64,000 nucleotides of DNA from Bradyrhizobium hereditatis (GTDB lineage Bacteria; Pseudomonadota; Alphaproteobacteria; Rhizobiales; Xanthobacteraceae). The notes under the pieces were generated by a model. It worked only from the letters and a program-made list of their open reading frames with translations, was not told where the DNA came from and ran no database searches. The stretch spans positions 1-64,000 of the forward strand of contig NZ_JAGKJK010000015.1 of assembly GCF_020329435.1 (NCBI RefSeq), given 5' to 3'. The position numbers and the translations under genes were made by a program. Of this stretch, positions 1 to 8,093 are shown in pieces. The number at the start of each line of letters is the position of its first letter. Position 1 is the first letter of the stretch.

Positions 1-1
1 A

Positions 2-286
2 CTTGTTCAGGCTCGCGACGGACGCAGCGCTGAACCTGCCAGCAACGCGTTCAACCAAGAGCAGATCAAGTTACTCGCCGCGCTTGCCACCAAATACGAA
101 GGCAGGACCAAACTCCAAAGCAATCCCCATCGCCCGCAAACCTTGGCCTGGGCCTCATGGATCATTGCTCGCCTCGGCGGATGGGATGGATACCCTCGCA
201 CCAAACCCGGCCCCATCACCATGAGGCATGGCCTCCAATACTTCTTGGGCGTAGCTTCCGCCTGGGAAACCCTCAAAGACGTGTGA
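2..286 (+). CDS. IS4-family (Tn5-like) transposase, C-terminal end, runs off left edge
   Basis: An open frame enters from the left edge and ends at TGA 284-286, giving 94 codons. The translation contains LAWASWIIARLGGWDGY followed by KPGPITMRHGLQYFLG. This is how the C-terminal end of IS4-group DDE transposases related to Tn5/IS50 usually reads: a helix with an ARLGGW motif, then a short GPxTxxxGL segment. The catalytic core would lie outside the window, so I cannot tell whether the element is intact. No convincing terminal inverted repeat was found in the roughly 50 bases between this stop and the end of the convergent MFS gene. Family assignment rests on recalled resemblance. Confidence 0.72.
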   Translation, partial: LVQARDGRSAEPASNAFNQEQIKLLAALATKYEGRTKLQSNPHRPQTLAWASWIIARLGGWDGYPRTKPGPITMRHGLQYFLGVASAWETLKDV

Positions 287-335
287 ATCAGCTAGTGCTT
301 TCGCAGGGACGACGAGAGAGCTGTTGCTCCCGCCC

Positions 336-1610
336 TCACGCGAACTTCGGCTGCGCCGCGGCCTGAGCCATCAACCGCCTGCGTTCGCTATTCGGCCAGA
401 GCAAGAGCAGCCCGAGCAGGCCCGACGCCGCCATGATTACCGCATTGATGGTAAATCCGGTCATGTAGCCGTCGAGCGGCACCGCCGCATTCTGAATCAC
501 GGCGCCCATCACGAACGGCGCGATCATGCCCGCCAGCGTATAGATCGCGCCATAGATCGCGATCACGGCGCCGCGCTGCTGGACTGGCGTGAACTCGCCG
601 AGCATCGGCGGGCACACCACATAGATCGAGCCGCACAGCCCGGAGCCGACCACGAGAAACGCGATCTGCCATCCCGCGCCGTTGACATAGGGCAGCATGG
701 CAAGGATCGCGCCGCCGACGATCAAGGGCACCGAGCCGAGCACGCCGCGCGCGCCGCGCGTGGTGTAACCGCGCGTCAGCATCACCTGCGAAATCCAGCC
801 GGTCAGTAGCACGATGGCCGCGCCGAAGACCCAAGGCAGAACCGAAATCCAGCCCGCATCCGATTGCGAGAAGCCGAGCCCCTTGACAATGAAAGGCGTG
901 AACCAGGTGAGACCGAGCGAGAGCGCCCAATAGGCGCCGAAGGTGGCGGCGACGCAGCCGATGAAGGTTCGTGAGGTCAGAAGCTGCAAATACGGAACAC
1001 GTGGATCGGCTGATGCCGTCGTAACGGTGTGAACGAGCGGCCCTTCCTTGCCCATCACGAGCCACGCTGCGACCCACATCAGGCCGACGACGCCGAGCGC
1101 GCCGAAGGCGTAGTGCCAGCTATGATTGACGATGATCCAGTTGAGCGCCGGCACCGCGAGGATCACGCCGAACGCTGATCCCTGCGAGAGAATGGCTGTT
1201 GGTAGCGTGCGCTTCTCGTCGGGAAACCATTTATAGACGGCATGCGCCGCCACTGCGAAGGCCGGCCCCTCGCCGGCGCCGAGGATGATGCGGCAGATCA
1301 CCAGCGTCGCAAAGCCGACGGTGCCGACCATCGGAAACTGCGCCACCGACCAGATCACCGCCATCGCAAGCAGCACCCAGCGGGTGTCGACGCGGTTGAC
1401 GATGAAGCCGACGACGATCGCCGAGATCGAAAACAGGAAGAAGAATGAGGAGCCGAGGAAGCCGAATTGCTCCGGTGACAGCTTCAATTCGTCCATGATC
1501 GGCGCGCCGGCGAGACCGACCACGATCTTGTCGGCGAAGTTCACCAGCATGAACAGAAACAGCAAGAAGGTGATGGTCCAGGCGCCTTTCGGCGTCGGTT
1601 GCGCGGTCAT
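336..1610 (-). CDS. MFS transporter, ACS (anion:cation symporter) type
   Basis: A 424-residue polytopic membrane protein with about 12 hydrophobic segments. It fits the major facilitator family, anion:cation symporter branch, which imports organic anions such as sugar acids or aromatic acids with protons. Supporting features are the N-terminal NFADKIVVGLA helix, the VNRVDTRW loop after TM2 and ILGAGEGPAF in TM4, a common ACS signature. I chose ATG 1608-1610 rather than the longer frame to 1709, because the extra 33 residues are polar and unlike an MFS N-terminus. It is divergent from the ABC cassette at 1871 and convergent with the transposase end. The substrate is unknown. Confidence 0.88.
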   Translation of the reverse strand: MTAQPTPKGAWTITFLLFLFMLVNFADKIVVGLAGAPIMDELKLSPEQFGFLGSSFFFLFSISAIVVGFIVNRVDTRWVLLAMAVIWSVAQFPMVGTVGFATLVICRIILGAGEGPAFAVAAHAVYKWFPDEKRTLPTAILSQGSAFGVILAVPALNWIIVNHSWHYAFGALGVVGLMWVAAWLVMGKEGPLVHTVTTASADPRVPYLQLLTSRTFIGCVAATFGAYWALSLGLTWFTPFIVKGLGFSQSDAGWISVLPWVFGAAIVLLTGWISQVMLTRGYTTRGARGVLGSVPLIVGGAILAMLPYVNGAGWQIAFLVVGSGLCGSIYVVCPPMLGEFTPVQQRGAVIAIYGAIYTLAGMIAPFVMGAVIQNAAVPLDGYMTGFTINAVIMAASGLLGLLLLWPNSERRRLMAQAAAQPKFA

Positions 1611-1870
1611 GGCTGGCTTCCCCGTTTTCTCTTTGCTGGCTCTATAAGATCGGCCGGTTCCAATGCTACAAGGGGGTTTGCAGGCAAGGCAACGGGGATT
1701 TTGCAGCAAGGCTTCCTCCGCGACTGCCGGCTGCTACGAGATGCACGCCACAATCGGATCACGATCACGTCGCCGCGCGATTGAGACCGTGATCCCGATC
1801 GTTCGTCCTGATATGTTGCATGCCACCTTGATCAGGGGATTTTCATGGTCAGATCAGTCCATCGTCGCGC

Positions 1871-2557
1871 ATGACCAAAGACAGTCCCAGTGTGACCGGC
1901 CCGGTGCTTTACGTGACCGGCCTGAAGAAGAGCTACCGCACAGCCGGCGAAGAGGTCGCGGTGTTGCGCGGGGTGAACCTGACGGTGTCGGCCGGCGAGA
2001 GCGTCGCGCTGACGGGAGAATCCGGCAGCGGCAAGAGCACGCTGTTGCATCTCATCGCCGGCCTCGACGCGGCCGATGGCGGCGAGATCAGGCTGGCGGA
2101 TGCGGAGGTCTCAGAGCTCAGCGATGCCGAGCGAGCGGAAATGCGCCGCGACCGGCTCGGCCTCGTGTTTCAGCAATTCAACCTGATCCCAAGCCTAACG
2201 GTGGAAGACAACCTCGCCTTCCAGTCACGCATTGCCGGCCGTCACGACGCAGCCTGGCACAGCGAACTGGTCGAACGGCTCGGGCTTGGCCGTCTCCTGA
2301 AGCGCTATCCCGAACAATTGTCCGGCGGCCAGCAGCAGCGCGTCGCCATCGGCCGCGCCTTGGCCATCAAACCACTGCTGCTGCTCGCGGACGAGCCGAC
2401 TGGCAATCTCGACGAGGACACTGCGGACGAGGTACTGGCGCTGGCGCGTGATCTGGTGGCGCGAAGCGGCTGCGGCTTCCTGATGGTGACCCACAGCGCC
2501 AGGCTGGCTGCTACCCTCGACCGCCAGGTCAACCTCCATGCCGGGGTGATCGCGTGA
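1871..2557 (+). CDS. ABC transporter ATP-binding protein, LolD/MacB type
   Basis: A 228-residue nucleotide-binding subunit. Walker A is GESGSGKST (residues 49-57), the Q-loop is VFQQFNLIP, the signature is LSGGQQQR (150-157) and Walker B is LLLADEPTGNLDE. The EPTGNLD stretch and the FtsX-like partner are typical of the LolD/MacB/FtsE group, which drives mechanotransmission or export rather than uptake. The stop overlaps the start of the permease gene by four bases (2554-2557), so the two are translationally coupled. The start has only a weak ribosome binding site. With the next two genes it forms a cassette resembling the att-type ABC/lipocalin cassettes of rhizobia. Confidence 0.9.
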   Translation: MTKDSPSVTGPVLYVTGLKKSYRTAGEEVAVLRGVNLTVSAGESVALTGESGSGKSTLLHLIAGLDAADGGEIRLADAEVSELSDAERAEMRRDRLGLVFQQFNLIPSLTVEDNLAFQSRIAGRHDAAWHSELVERLGLGRLLKRYPEQLSGGQQQRVAIGRALAIKPLLLLADEPTGNLDEDTADEVLALARDLVARSGCGFLMVTHSARLAATLDRQVNLHAGVIA

Positions 2558-5013
2558 AGCGCGCGCTGTGGACGCTGGCGGTGTTACTGAGCCATTGGCG
2601 ACGGCATCCAATGCAGCTCGCGACCCTGCTGATCGGGCTGATCTCGGCAACCGCCCTGTGGAGCGGCGTGCAGGCACTCAATCAGCAGGCACGCATCTCC
2701 TATGACCGCGCCGCCGCCACCTTTGGCGGCACGCGCACCGCCATGCTGGTCGCAAGCAGCGGCGTAACCTTCCCGCAAAAACTCTTCGTCGATTTGCGCC
2801 GCGCCGGCTGGCCGGTCTCGCCGGTACTCGAGGGTCGGATCCAGATCGAAGGACGATCGTTGCGGCTGATGGGTATCGAGCCGGTGACGCTTCCAGCGGA
2901 AGTCGGCAATGCGCCGACGATCGGCAAAGCCAGTTTGCAATCCTTCATGACGCCGCCGGGCGAAATGCTGGTCGCGCCGGAAACGCTTGCCGATCTCAAG
3001 CTCGCCGAGGGCGCGCGGCCCGAGGCCAGCGGCACGTTGCTGCCGCCGCTTCGCATCCAGCCGAACCTCGTGCCCGGCGTGCTGGTTGTCGATATCGGCA
3101 TCGCGCAGAGCCTCCTGAAAATGCCGGATCAACTCTCGCGCCTCCTGATCGGCAAAGCGGCGGGCAAGCGCGCACCGCTCGAAAACGTAACCGGCGACAA
3201 GCTTCGCCTGGTCGAACCGGATGCGGAGACCGATCTCGAACGCCTCACCAACAGTTTTCACCTGAACCTGACCGCATTCGGGCTGCTGTCCTTCTTTGTC
3301 GGCCTGTTCATCGTCAATTCGGCGATCGGGCTCGCCTTCGAACAGCGCCTGCCCGTGCTGCGCACCTTACGCGCCTGCGGCGTCTCGGCGCGGATGCTGA
3401 ACGTGGTGCTTGTGCTCGAACTCGTGACGCTGGCGCTGGCGGCGGGACTGATCGGCCTCGTCTGCGGCTATTTCATCGCCGGCGCGTTGCTACCCGACGT
3501 CGCAGCGTCCTTGCGCGGACTCTATGGTGCGCAGATTCCAGGCCAGCTGACGCTCAAGCCGCAATGGTGGTTCGCCGGCATCGCCATCAGCATCCTTGGG
3601 GCACTTGCCGCAGCGGCCACCAGTCTCACCAAGGCGCTGCGACTGCCGCTGCTTGCCACAGCCCAGCCCTTCGCCTGGCAACAGGCGCAGCGGCGCTGGC
3701 TGACGTATCAGAGTGCGCTGGCGCTCGCGGCATTCGCAGGCGCCGGCGGCTTCTTGTGGTTCGGCGATTCCCTGCTGTCCGGGTTTGCGGTATTGGCGGC
3801 ACTGATGCTCGGTGCCGCATTGATCCTGCCGATGGTTCTGGAGGTCGCGCTGTCGATTGGCCAGCGCTATGCACAGCAGCCGCTCGGTGTCTGGTTCTGG
3901 GCCGACAGCCGCCAGCAACTTTCCGGGCTGTCGCTTGCCTTGATGGCGCTGTTGCTCGCGCTCGCCGTCAATGTCGGCGTCTCCACCATGGTCGAGAGTT
4001 TTTCCCGCACTTTCCTGGTCTGGCTCGACGGGCGGCTGGCGGCGGATGTCTATGTCAATGCCGCCAACGACGATCAGGCGCACGAGATCAAGTCGTGGCT
4101 GCGTGAGCGCCCCGAGGTCGAGGCGATCCTGCCGGGCGGCCGTGCGGATACGCAACTGGCCGGCGCGCCGATCGAGGTATTGGGCCTGCCCGATCACGCC
4201 ACCTATCGCGACAACTGGCCGCTCCTGCAATCGGCCGACAATGCCTGGACCAAGCTTCGTCCCGGCAACGCCGCCCTCGTCAGCGAACAACTGGCGCGGC
4301 GCCTGCAACTATCCGTCGGCGACCGCATTGACGTGCCCGCCTCGGGCGGCAACTGGACGCTCGACGTGGTCGGCATCTATGCCGACTACGGCAACCCCAA
4401 GGGCCAGATCGCGGTGAACTTCGCCGCGCTGACGCGGCGCTTCCCGGAAATACCGCTGACGCGCATGGGACTGCGGGTTGCTCCGGCAAACATCCCGGCG
4501 TTGATCTCGGCGCTGAAGGAAAAGTTTGGTCTCGACGATCGCAATGTTGCCGATCAGGCGACGATGAAGGCGGAATCGACGCGGATATTCAATCGCACTT
4601 TTTCAGTGACCGCCGCGCTGAATACCTTCACGCTGGCTGTCGCCGGTATCGCACTGTTGACGAGCTTGCTCACGCTGGCCAACTCCCGCCTGCCACAACT
4701 GGCGCCGCTATGGGCGATCGGCATCACGCGGCGGCAGCTGGCGGTGATCGAACTTCTCAAGACCATGTCGGTCGCGCTGATCACCACCATCTTCGCACTG
4801 CCCCTCGGCCTGCTCGTCGCGTGGTGTCTGCTCGCTATCGTCAACGTCAAGGCATTCGGCTGGCGGCTGCCGTTTCACCTCTTTCCGCTGCAATTGCTGT
4901 GGCTCACCGGCGTCGCGATGGCGGCTGCGCTTGCCGCCTCTGCGCTTCCCGTCATCAGGCTGGCGAGGATGCAGCCGGCCAGCCTGATCAGGATCTTTGC
5001 GAATGAACGCTAG
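2554..5013 (+). CDS. FtsX-like ABC transporter permease
   Basis: An 819-residue inner-membrane protein with a hydrophobic helix near the N-terminus, a large periplasmic region, a block of helices around residues 230-340, more helices around 390-480, a second periplasmic region and a final group of helices (about 680-800). Two FtsX-type four-helix units, each preceded by a periplasmic domain, are the usual plan of the large permeases paired with LolD-like ATPases. It starts with GTG at 2554 inside the end of the ATPase gene and overlaps the following AttH-like gene by about 11 bases. The three genes should therefore be one operon. The cargo is unknown; lipoprotein or lipid handling is a reasonable guess for this family. 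Confidence 0.87.
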   Translation: MKRALWTLAVLLSHWRRHPMQLATLLIGLISATALWSGVQALNQQARISYDRAAATFGGTRTAMLVASSGVTFPQKLFVDLRRAGWPVSPVLEGRIQIEGRSLRLMGIEPVTLPAEVGNAPTIGKASLQSFMTPPGEMLVAPETLADLKLAEGARPEASGTLLPPLRIQPNLVPGVLVVDIGIAQSLLKMPDQLSRLLIGKAAGKRAPLENVTGDKLRLVEPDAETDLERLTNSFHLNLTAFGLLSFFVGLFIVNSAIGLAFEQRLPVLRTLRACGVSARMLNVVLVLELVTLALAAGLIGLVCGYFIAGALLPDVAASLRGLYGAQIPGQLTLKPQWWFAGIAISILGALAAAATSLTKALRLPLLATAQPFAWQQAQRRWLTYQSALALAAFAGAGGFLWFGDSLLSGFAVLAALMLGAALILPMVLEVALSIGQRYAQQPLGVWFWADSRQQLSGLSLALMALLLALAVNVGVSTMVESFSRTFLVWLDGRLAADVYVNAANDDQAHEIKSWLRERPEVEAILPGGRADTQLAGAPIEVLGLPDHATYRDNWPLLQSADNAWTKLRPGNAALVSEQLARRLQLSVGDRIDVPASGGNWTLDVVGIYADYGNPKGQIAVNFAALTRRFPEIPLTRMGLRVAPANIPALISALKEKFGLDDRNVADQATMKAESTRIFNRTFSVTAALNTFTLAVAGIALLTSLLTLANSRLPQLAPLWAIGITRRQLAVIELLKTMSVALITTIFALPLGLLVAWCLLAIVNVKAFGWRLPFHLFPLQLLWLTGVAMAAALAASALPVIRLARMQPASLIRIFANER

Positions 5014-6088
5014 CGGTCGCATCACGCGCCGCGGCTTCGTCGGCGGCGCGCTCCTCGCGGGCTTTGGCGGCGAAGCGCTCGCGCAGGGTTTTGCCGGGCT
5101 TGGCGAAAGCGCAGAAGGGTTTGCGCCGGTCGTGCCGGGCCGCACATTTGCTTTCCCCGCCGACCATGGGCCACATCCGGAATTCCGCATCGAGTGGTGG
5201 TACGTGACGGCCAATCTCAGTGATGCTAGTGGCAATGCCTACGGCACTCAATGGACACTGTTTCGCCAGGCGATTGCACCGGGCGGACCGCAGGATGGCT
5301 GGGCCAACCAGCAGATCTGGATGGGCCATGCCGCCGTCACCCGCGCCGATACCCATCGATTCAGCCAAGTCTTCGCGCGCGGCGGCGTCGGCCAGGCCGG
5401 CGTCGAGGCGAAGCCGTTTCATGCCTGGATCGATGCCTGGGAGATGCGCGGACTCGATCCGGCGAGTGACGAAAATATCGCGCCGCTGGAGCTGAAAGCA
5501 TCAGGCGCCGATTTCAGCTACACGCTGCGCCTCGGCGCGCTGCGTCCGCTGGTGCTGCAGGGCGACGGCGGATATAGCCGCAAATCGCTGCGCGAGCAGG
5601 CCTCCTATTACTACAGCCAGCCGCATTACTCGGCGACGGGCATCCTCACCATCGACGACAAGCCTGTCGACGTCACCGGAATGGCCTGGCTCGATCGCGA
5701 GTGGAGCAGCCAGCCGCTGGCGTCAGATCAAAGCGGGTGGGATTGGCTCTCGCTGCATTTTACCACCGGCGACAAATTGATGCTGTACCGGATGCGCCAG
5801 ACCGACGGTCAGCACTACGGCTCCGGCAAGTGGATCACGCCCGATGGCAAGGCTGAACAACTTGCCTCCGGCGACATCACGATGACGCCGCTGGTCTTCA
5901 CGGAGATCGAGAAACGAAAGATCCCGACGACGTGGCGGATCGCCGTGCCGAAGATGGCACTGTCGATCGAATGCACGCCGCTCAATGCCCGAAGCTGGAT
6001 GGGCACGAGCTTTCCCTATTGGGAAGGCCCGATCCGCTTTGCCGGCAGCCACACGGGGGTCGGCTATTTGGAAATGACCGGCTATTAA
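5003..6088 (+). CDS. AttH/CrtC-like lipocalin-domain protein, Tat-type signal
   Basis: A 361-residue exported protein. The N-terminus reads RITRRGFVGG followed by a hydrophobic stretch and a likely AxA cleavage site (EALAQG). This is a twin-arginine-like signal, so the protein probably folds before export. The body carries the paired lipocalin repeats of the AttH/carotenoid 1,2-hydratase family: EWWYVTANL early on, and later GMAWLDREWSSQPL followed by GWDWLSLHF. In known cassettes this protein accompanies a LolD-like ATPase and an FtsX-like permease, which is the arrangement here. A TTG at 4997 would add two residues; ATG 5003 is preferred. There are no carotenoid genes nearby, so a hydratase role is unlikely; lipid binding is more plausible. 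Confidence 0.85.
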   Translation: MNASGRITRRGFVGGALLAGFGGEALAQGFAGLGESAEGFAPVVPGRTFAFPADHGPHPEFRIEWWYVTANLSDASGNAYGTQWTLFRQAIAPGGPQDGWANQQIWMGHAAVTRADTHRFSQVFARGGVGQAGVEAKPFHAWIDAWEMRGLDPASDENIAPLELKASGADFSYTLRLGALRPLVLQGDGGYSRKSLREQASYYYSQPHYSATGILTIDDKPVDVTGMAWLDREWSSQPLASDQSGWDWLSLHFTTGDKLMLYRMRQTDGQHYGSGKWITPDGKAEQLASGDITMTPLVFTEIEKRKIPTTWRIAVPKMALSIECTPLNARSWMGTSFPYWEGPIRFAGSHTGVGYLEMTGY

Positions 6089-6118
6089 GCCACCGCATGA
6101 AGTCGGGGGAATTCTGCC

Positions 6119-6511
6119 ATGTATCACTTCACCGCGCTCGTCACCTTGCTTGCGATCCTGGGCTATTTCTATTCTTCCATTCTGGTGTCGCGGGCGCGCG
6201 GCAAATTCGGCGTCAAACTGCCGGCGATTTCGGGCAATGCGGATTTTGAACGCGTGTTCCGCGCGCAGATGAATACGCTGGAATGGCTGCCGATCTTCTT
6301 GCCGTCGCTGTGGCTGTTCGCGATCTATGTCAGTGACGGTATCGCGGCGGCGATCGGGCTGGTCTGGGTGATCGGGCGCATTCTCTATGTGCTCGGCTAT
6401 GCCAAGGCGGTCGCGAAACGCAGCCTCGGGTTTGCGATCCAGGCGTCGGCGACGATCGCGCTGTGGGTCGGAGCTCTCGGCGCGATCGTGTGGCGGATGG
6501 TACAGGCGTGA
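6119..6511 (+). CDS. MAPEG family membrane protein
   Basis: A 130-residue protein with four hydrophobic segments (about 1-20, 60-78, 80-96 and 105-128). Between the first two lies the loop with KLPAISGNADFERVFRAQMNTLEWLP. The RVFRAQMNTLE motif is the hallmark of MAPEG proteins (membrane-associated eicosanoid and glutathione metabolism), which include microsomal-type glutathione transferases. Bacterial members are usually of unknown substrate. It starts 30 bases after the AttH-like gene on the same strand, so it may be the last gene of that operon. Palindromic repeats follow its stop. Confidence 0.85.
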   Translation: MYHFTALVTLLAILGYFYSSILVSRARGKFGVKLPAISGNADFERVFRAQMNTLEWLPIFLPSLWLFAIYVSDGIAAAIGLVWVIGRILYVLGYAKAVAKRSLGFAIQASATIALWVGALGAIVWRMVQA

Positions 6512-6532
6512 CAGTCCGCGCGACTGCCCGTT

Positions 6533-6648
6533 CCCCGGATGCAGCGCAGCGCCCCTTGCGGTGCGCTGCTATTCCGGGGTCCATGGGACGGTGGGCCCCG
6601 GCTCTGCGGTGCATCGTCGAAGCGACGCTGCACCGCGTCCGGGGCACG
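6533..6648. repeat. Intergenic palindromic repeat pair (REP/BIME-like)
   Basis: Two hairpins lie side by side between convergent genes. The first pairs CCCCGGA (6533-6539) with TCCGGGG (6573-6579) and contains an inner GCAGCGCA stem. The second pairs GCCCCGG (near 6595) with CCGGGGC (6639-6645) around an inner CGGTGCA/TGCACCG stem. The position between two converging stops suits a transcription-end or mobile REP-like role. Confidence 0.6.
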
Positions 6649-6658
6649 ATAATCAGAA

Positions 6659-7852
6659 TCACTTCACCAGCGGACAGCCCGAATCCTTCGCCGCCGGGAA
6701 CGCCTTGTCGCCGGGCACCACCGCGAGCTGCTTATAATAATCCCACGGCTTCTTCGATTCCGACGGCTTCTTGACCTCAAACAGATAGAGGTCGTGCACC
6801 ATGCGGCCGTTCTCCAGCACCTTGCCGCCTTGCGCGAAGTCGTCGTCCACCGGAAGCTCCTTCAGCTTCTTGGCGACCGCCTCGGTATCCTTGGTGCCGG
6901 CGGCCTTGACCGCCTTGAGATATTGCAGCGTCGCCGAATAGGTGCCGGCCTGGATCATGTTCGGCATGCGACCGGTGCGCTTGAAGAATTTTTCGGCGAG
7001 ATTGCGGCTCTTGGGGTCGCGGTCCCAGTAGTAGCCTTCCGTGAGCACCAGACCCTGCGCCGCATTGAGCCCGAGGCCGTGCACTTCGGCGAGCGTCAGC
7101 AACAGGCCGGCGAGCTTCTGACCGCTCCTGACGATGCCGAATTCGGCCGCCTGCTTGATCGAGTTCGTGGTGTCGAGGCCGGCATTAGCGAGGCCGATGA
7201 TCTTGGCTTTCGAACTCTGCGCCTGCAGCAGGAATGAAGAGAAGTCCGACGAATTGAGGGGGATGCGAACTGCACCCAGCACCTTGCCGCCCTTCGCCTT
7301 GACGAAATCGCCAGTGTCCTTTTCCAGCGCGTGGCCGAAGGCGTAGTCCGCGGTCATGAAGAACCAGCTGTCACCGCCGGATTCCACCAGTGCACCTCCG
7401 GTACCGTAGGCAAGCGCATGTGTGTCGTAGGCCCAGTGAAATCCGTAAGGCTGGCAGGCATCGCCGGTGAGGCGCGAGGTCGCTGCGCCTACCACGATGT
7501 CGATCTTCTTCATCTGCTTGGAGAGATCGTGAATGGCGAGCGCAACGGAGGAGGTCGTCAGCTCGGTGATCATGTCGACGCCTTCGACCTCATACCAACG
7601 CCGCGCTATGGCGGTGGCGAGATCCGCCTTGTTCTGGTGATCGGCGGAGATGATCTCGATCTTGTGGCCAAGCACCTCGCCACCGAAATCCTCGATCGCC
7701 ATCTTGGCCGCCTCGAACGACCATTTGCCGCCGTAATCAGCGTAGACGCCGGACTGATCGTTCAAAATGCCGATCTTGACGCCCTGTGCCGAAGCCGGCG
7801 CGGCAAGCAAAACACCACTCACCGCAACGGCGGCTAACAATCCCGACTTCAT
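6659..7852 (-). CDS. Branched-chain amino-acid-type ABC substrate-binding protein (orphan)
   Basis: A 397-residue periplasmic binding protein of the HAAT/Peripla_BP_6 type. After a signal peptide (MKSGLLAAVAVSGVLLAAPASA) it begins with VKIGILNDQSGVYADYGG, the usual first strand of this family. ATG 7850-7852 follows a GGGAG ribosome site, so the longer frame to 7894 is rejected. No permease or ATPase of a branched-chain amino-acid transporter is nearby, so it must work with a transporter encoded elsewhere or act as a sensor. It is a clear paralogue of the protein at 54327-55535: both end with MVHDxYLFEVKKPSESK...WDYYK and a final CPLVK. The ligand is unknown; relatives bind amino acids, aromatic acids or short-chain acids. 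Confidence 0.9.
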   Translation of the reverse strand: MKSGLLAAVAVSGVLLAAPASAQGVKIGILNDQSGVYADYGGKWSFEAAKMAIEDFGGEVLGHKIEIISADHQNKADLATAIARRWYEVEGVDMITELTTSSVALAIHDLSKQMKKIDIVVGAATSRLTGDACQPYGFHWAYDTHALAYGTGGALVESGGDSWFFMTADYAFGHALEKDTGDFVKAKGGKVLGAVRIPLNSSDFSSFLLQAQSSKAKIIGLANAGLDTTNSIKQAAEFGIVRSGQKLAGLLLTLAEVHGLGLNAAQGLVLTEGYYWDRDPKSRNLAEKFFKRTGRMPNMIQAGTYSATLQYLKAVKAAGTKDTEAVAKKLKELPVDDDFAQGGKVLENGRMVHDLYLFEVKKPSESKKPWDYYKQLAVVPGDKAFPAAKDSGCPLVK

Positions 7853-7972
7853 TTTTTTCTCCCGGAATTTTTTGTCAGAGGTACCTGGCAACACTATTCA
7901 ATAACCCCAGTACTGCCCATCCATTTCGGATCAGCCAAAAGTATTGGGAACTCTTGGAAGGCGCGGCACACA

Positions 7973-8073
7973 GTCATTCCGTGGCGCGACGAAGTCGCGA
8001 ACCCGCACACCATCTCACAACGAGTTATGCATCCATTCCGGGCCTGCGACCTTACGGCGCATCCCGGAATGAC
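7973..8073. repeat. Intergenic palindromic repeat (GTCATTCCG type)
   Basis: GTCATTCC at 7973-7980 pairs with GGAATGAC at 8066-8073 across a GC-rich interior with further partial pairing. A related element with the same termini is at 28181-28280. It fills most of the gap between the binding-protein gene and the end of the RND gene. Confidence 0.5.
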
Positions 8074-8093
8074 ATTACGAGTGAAATCCGCAC

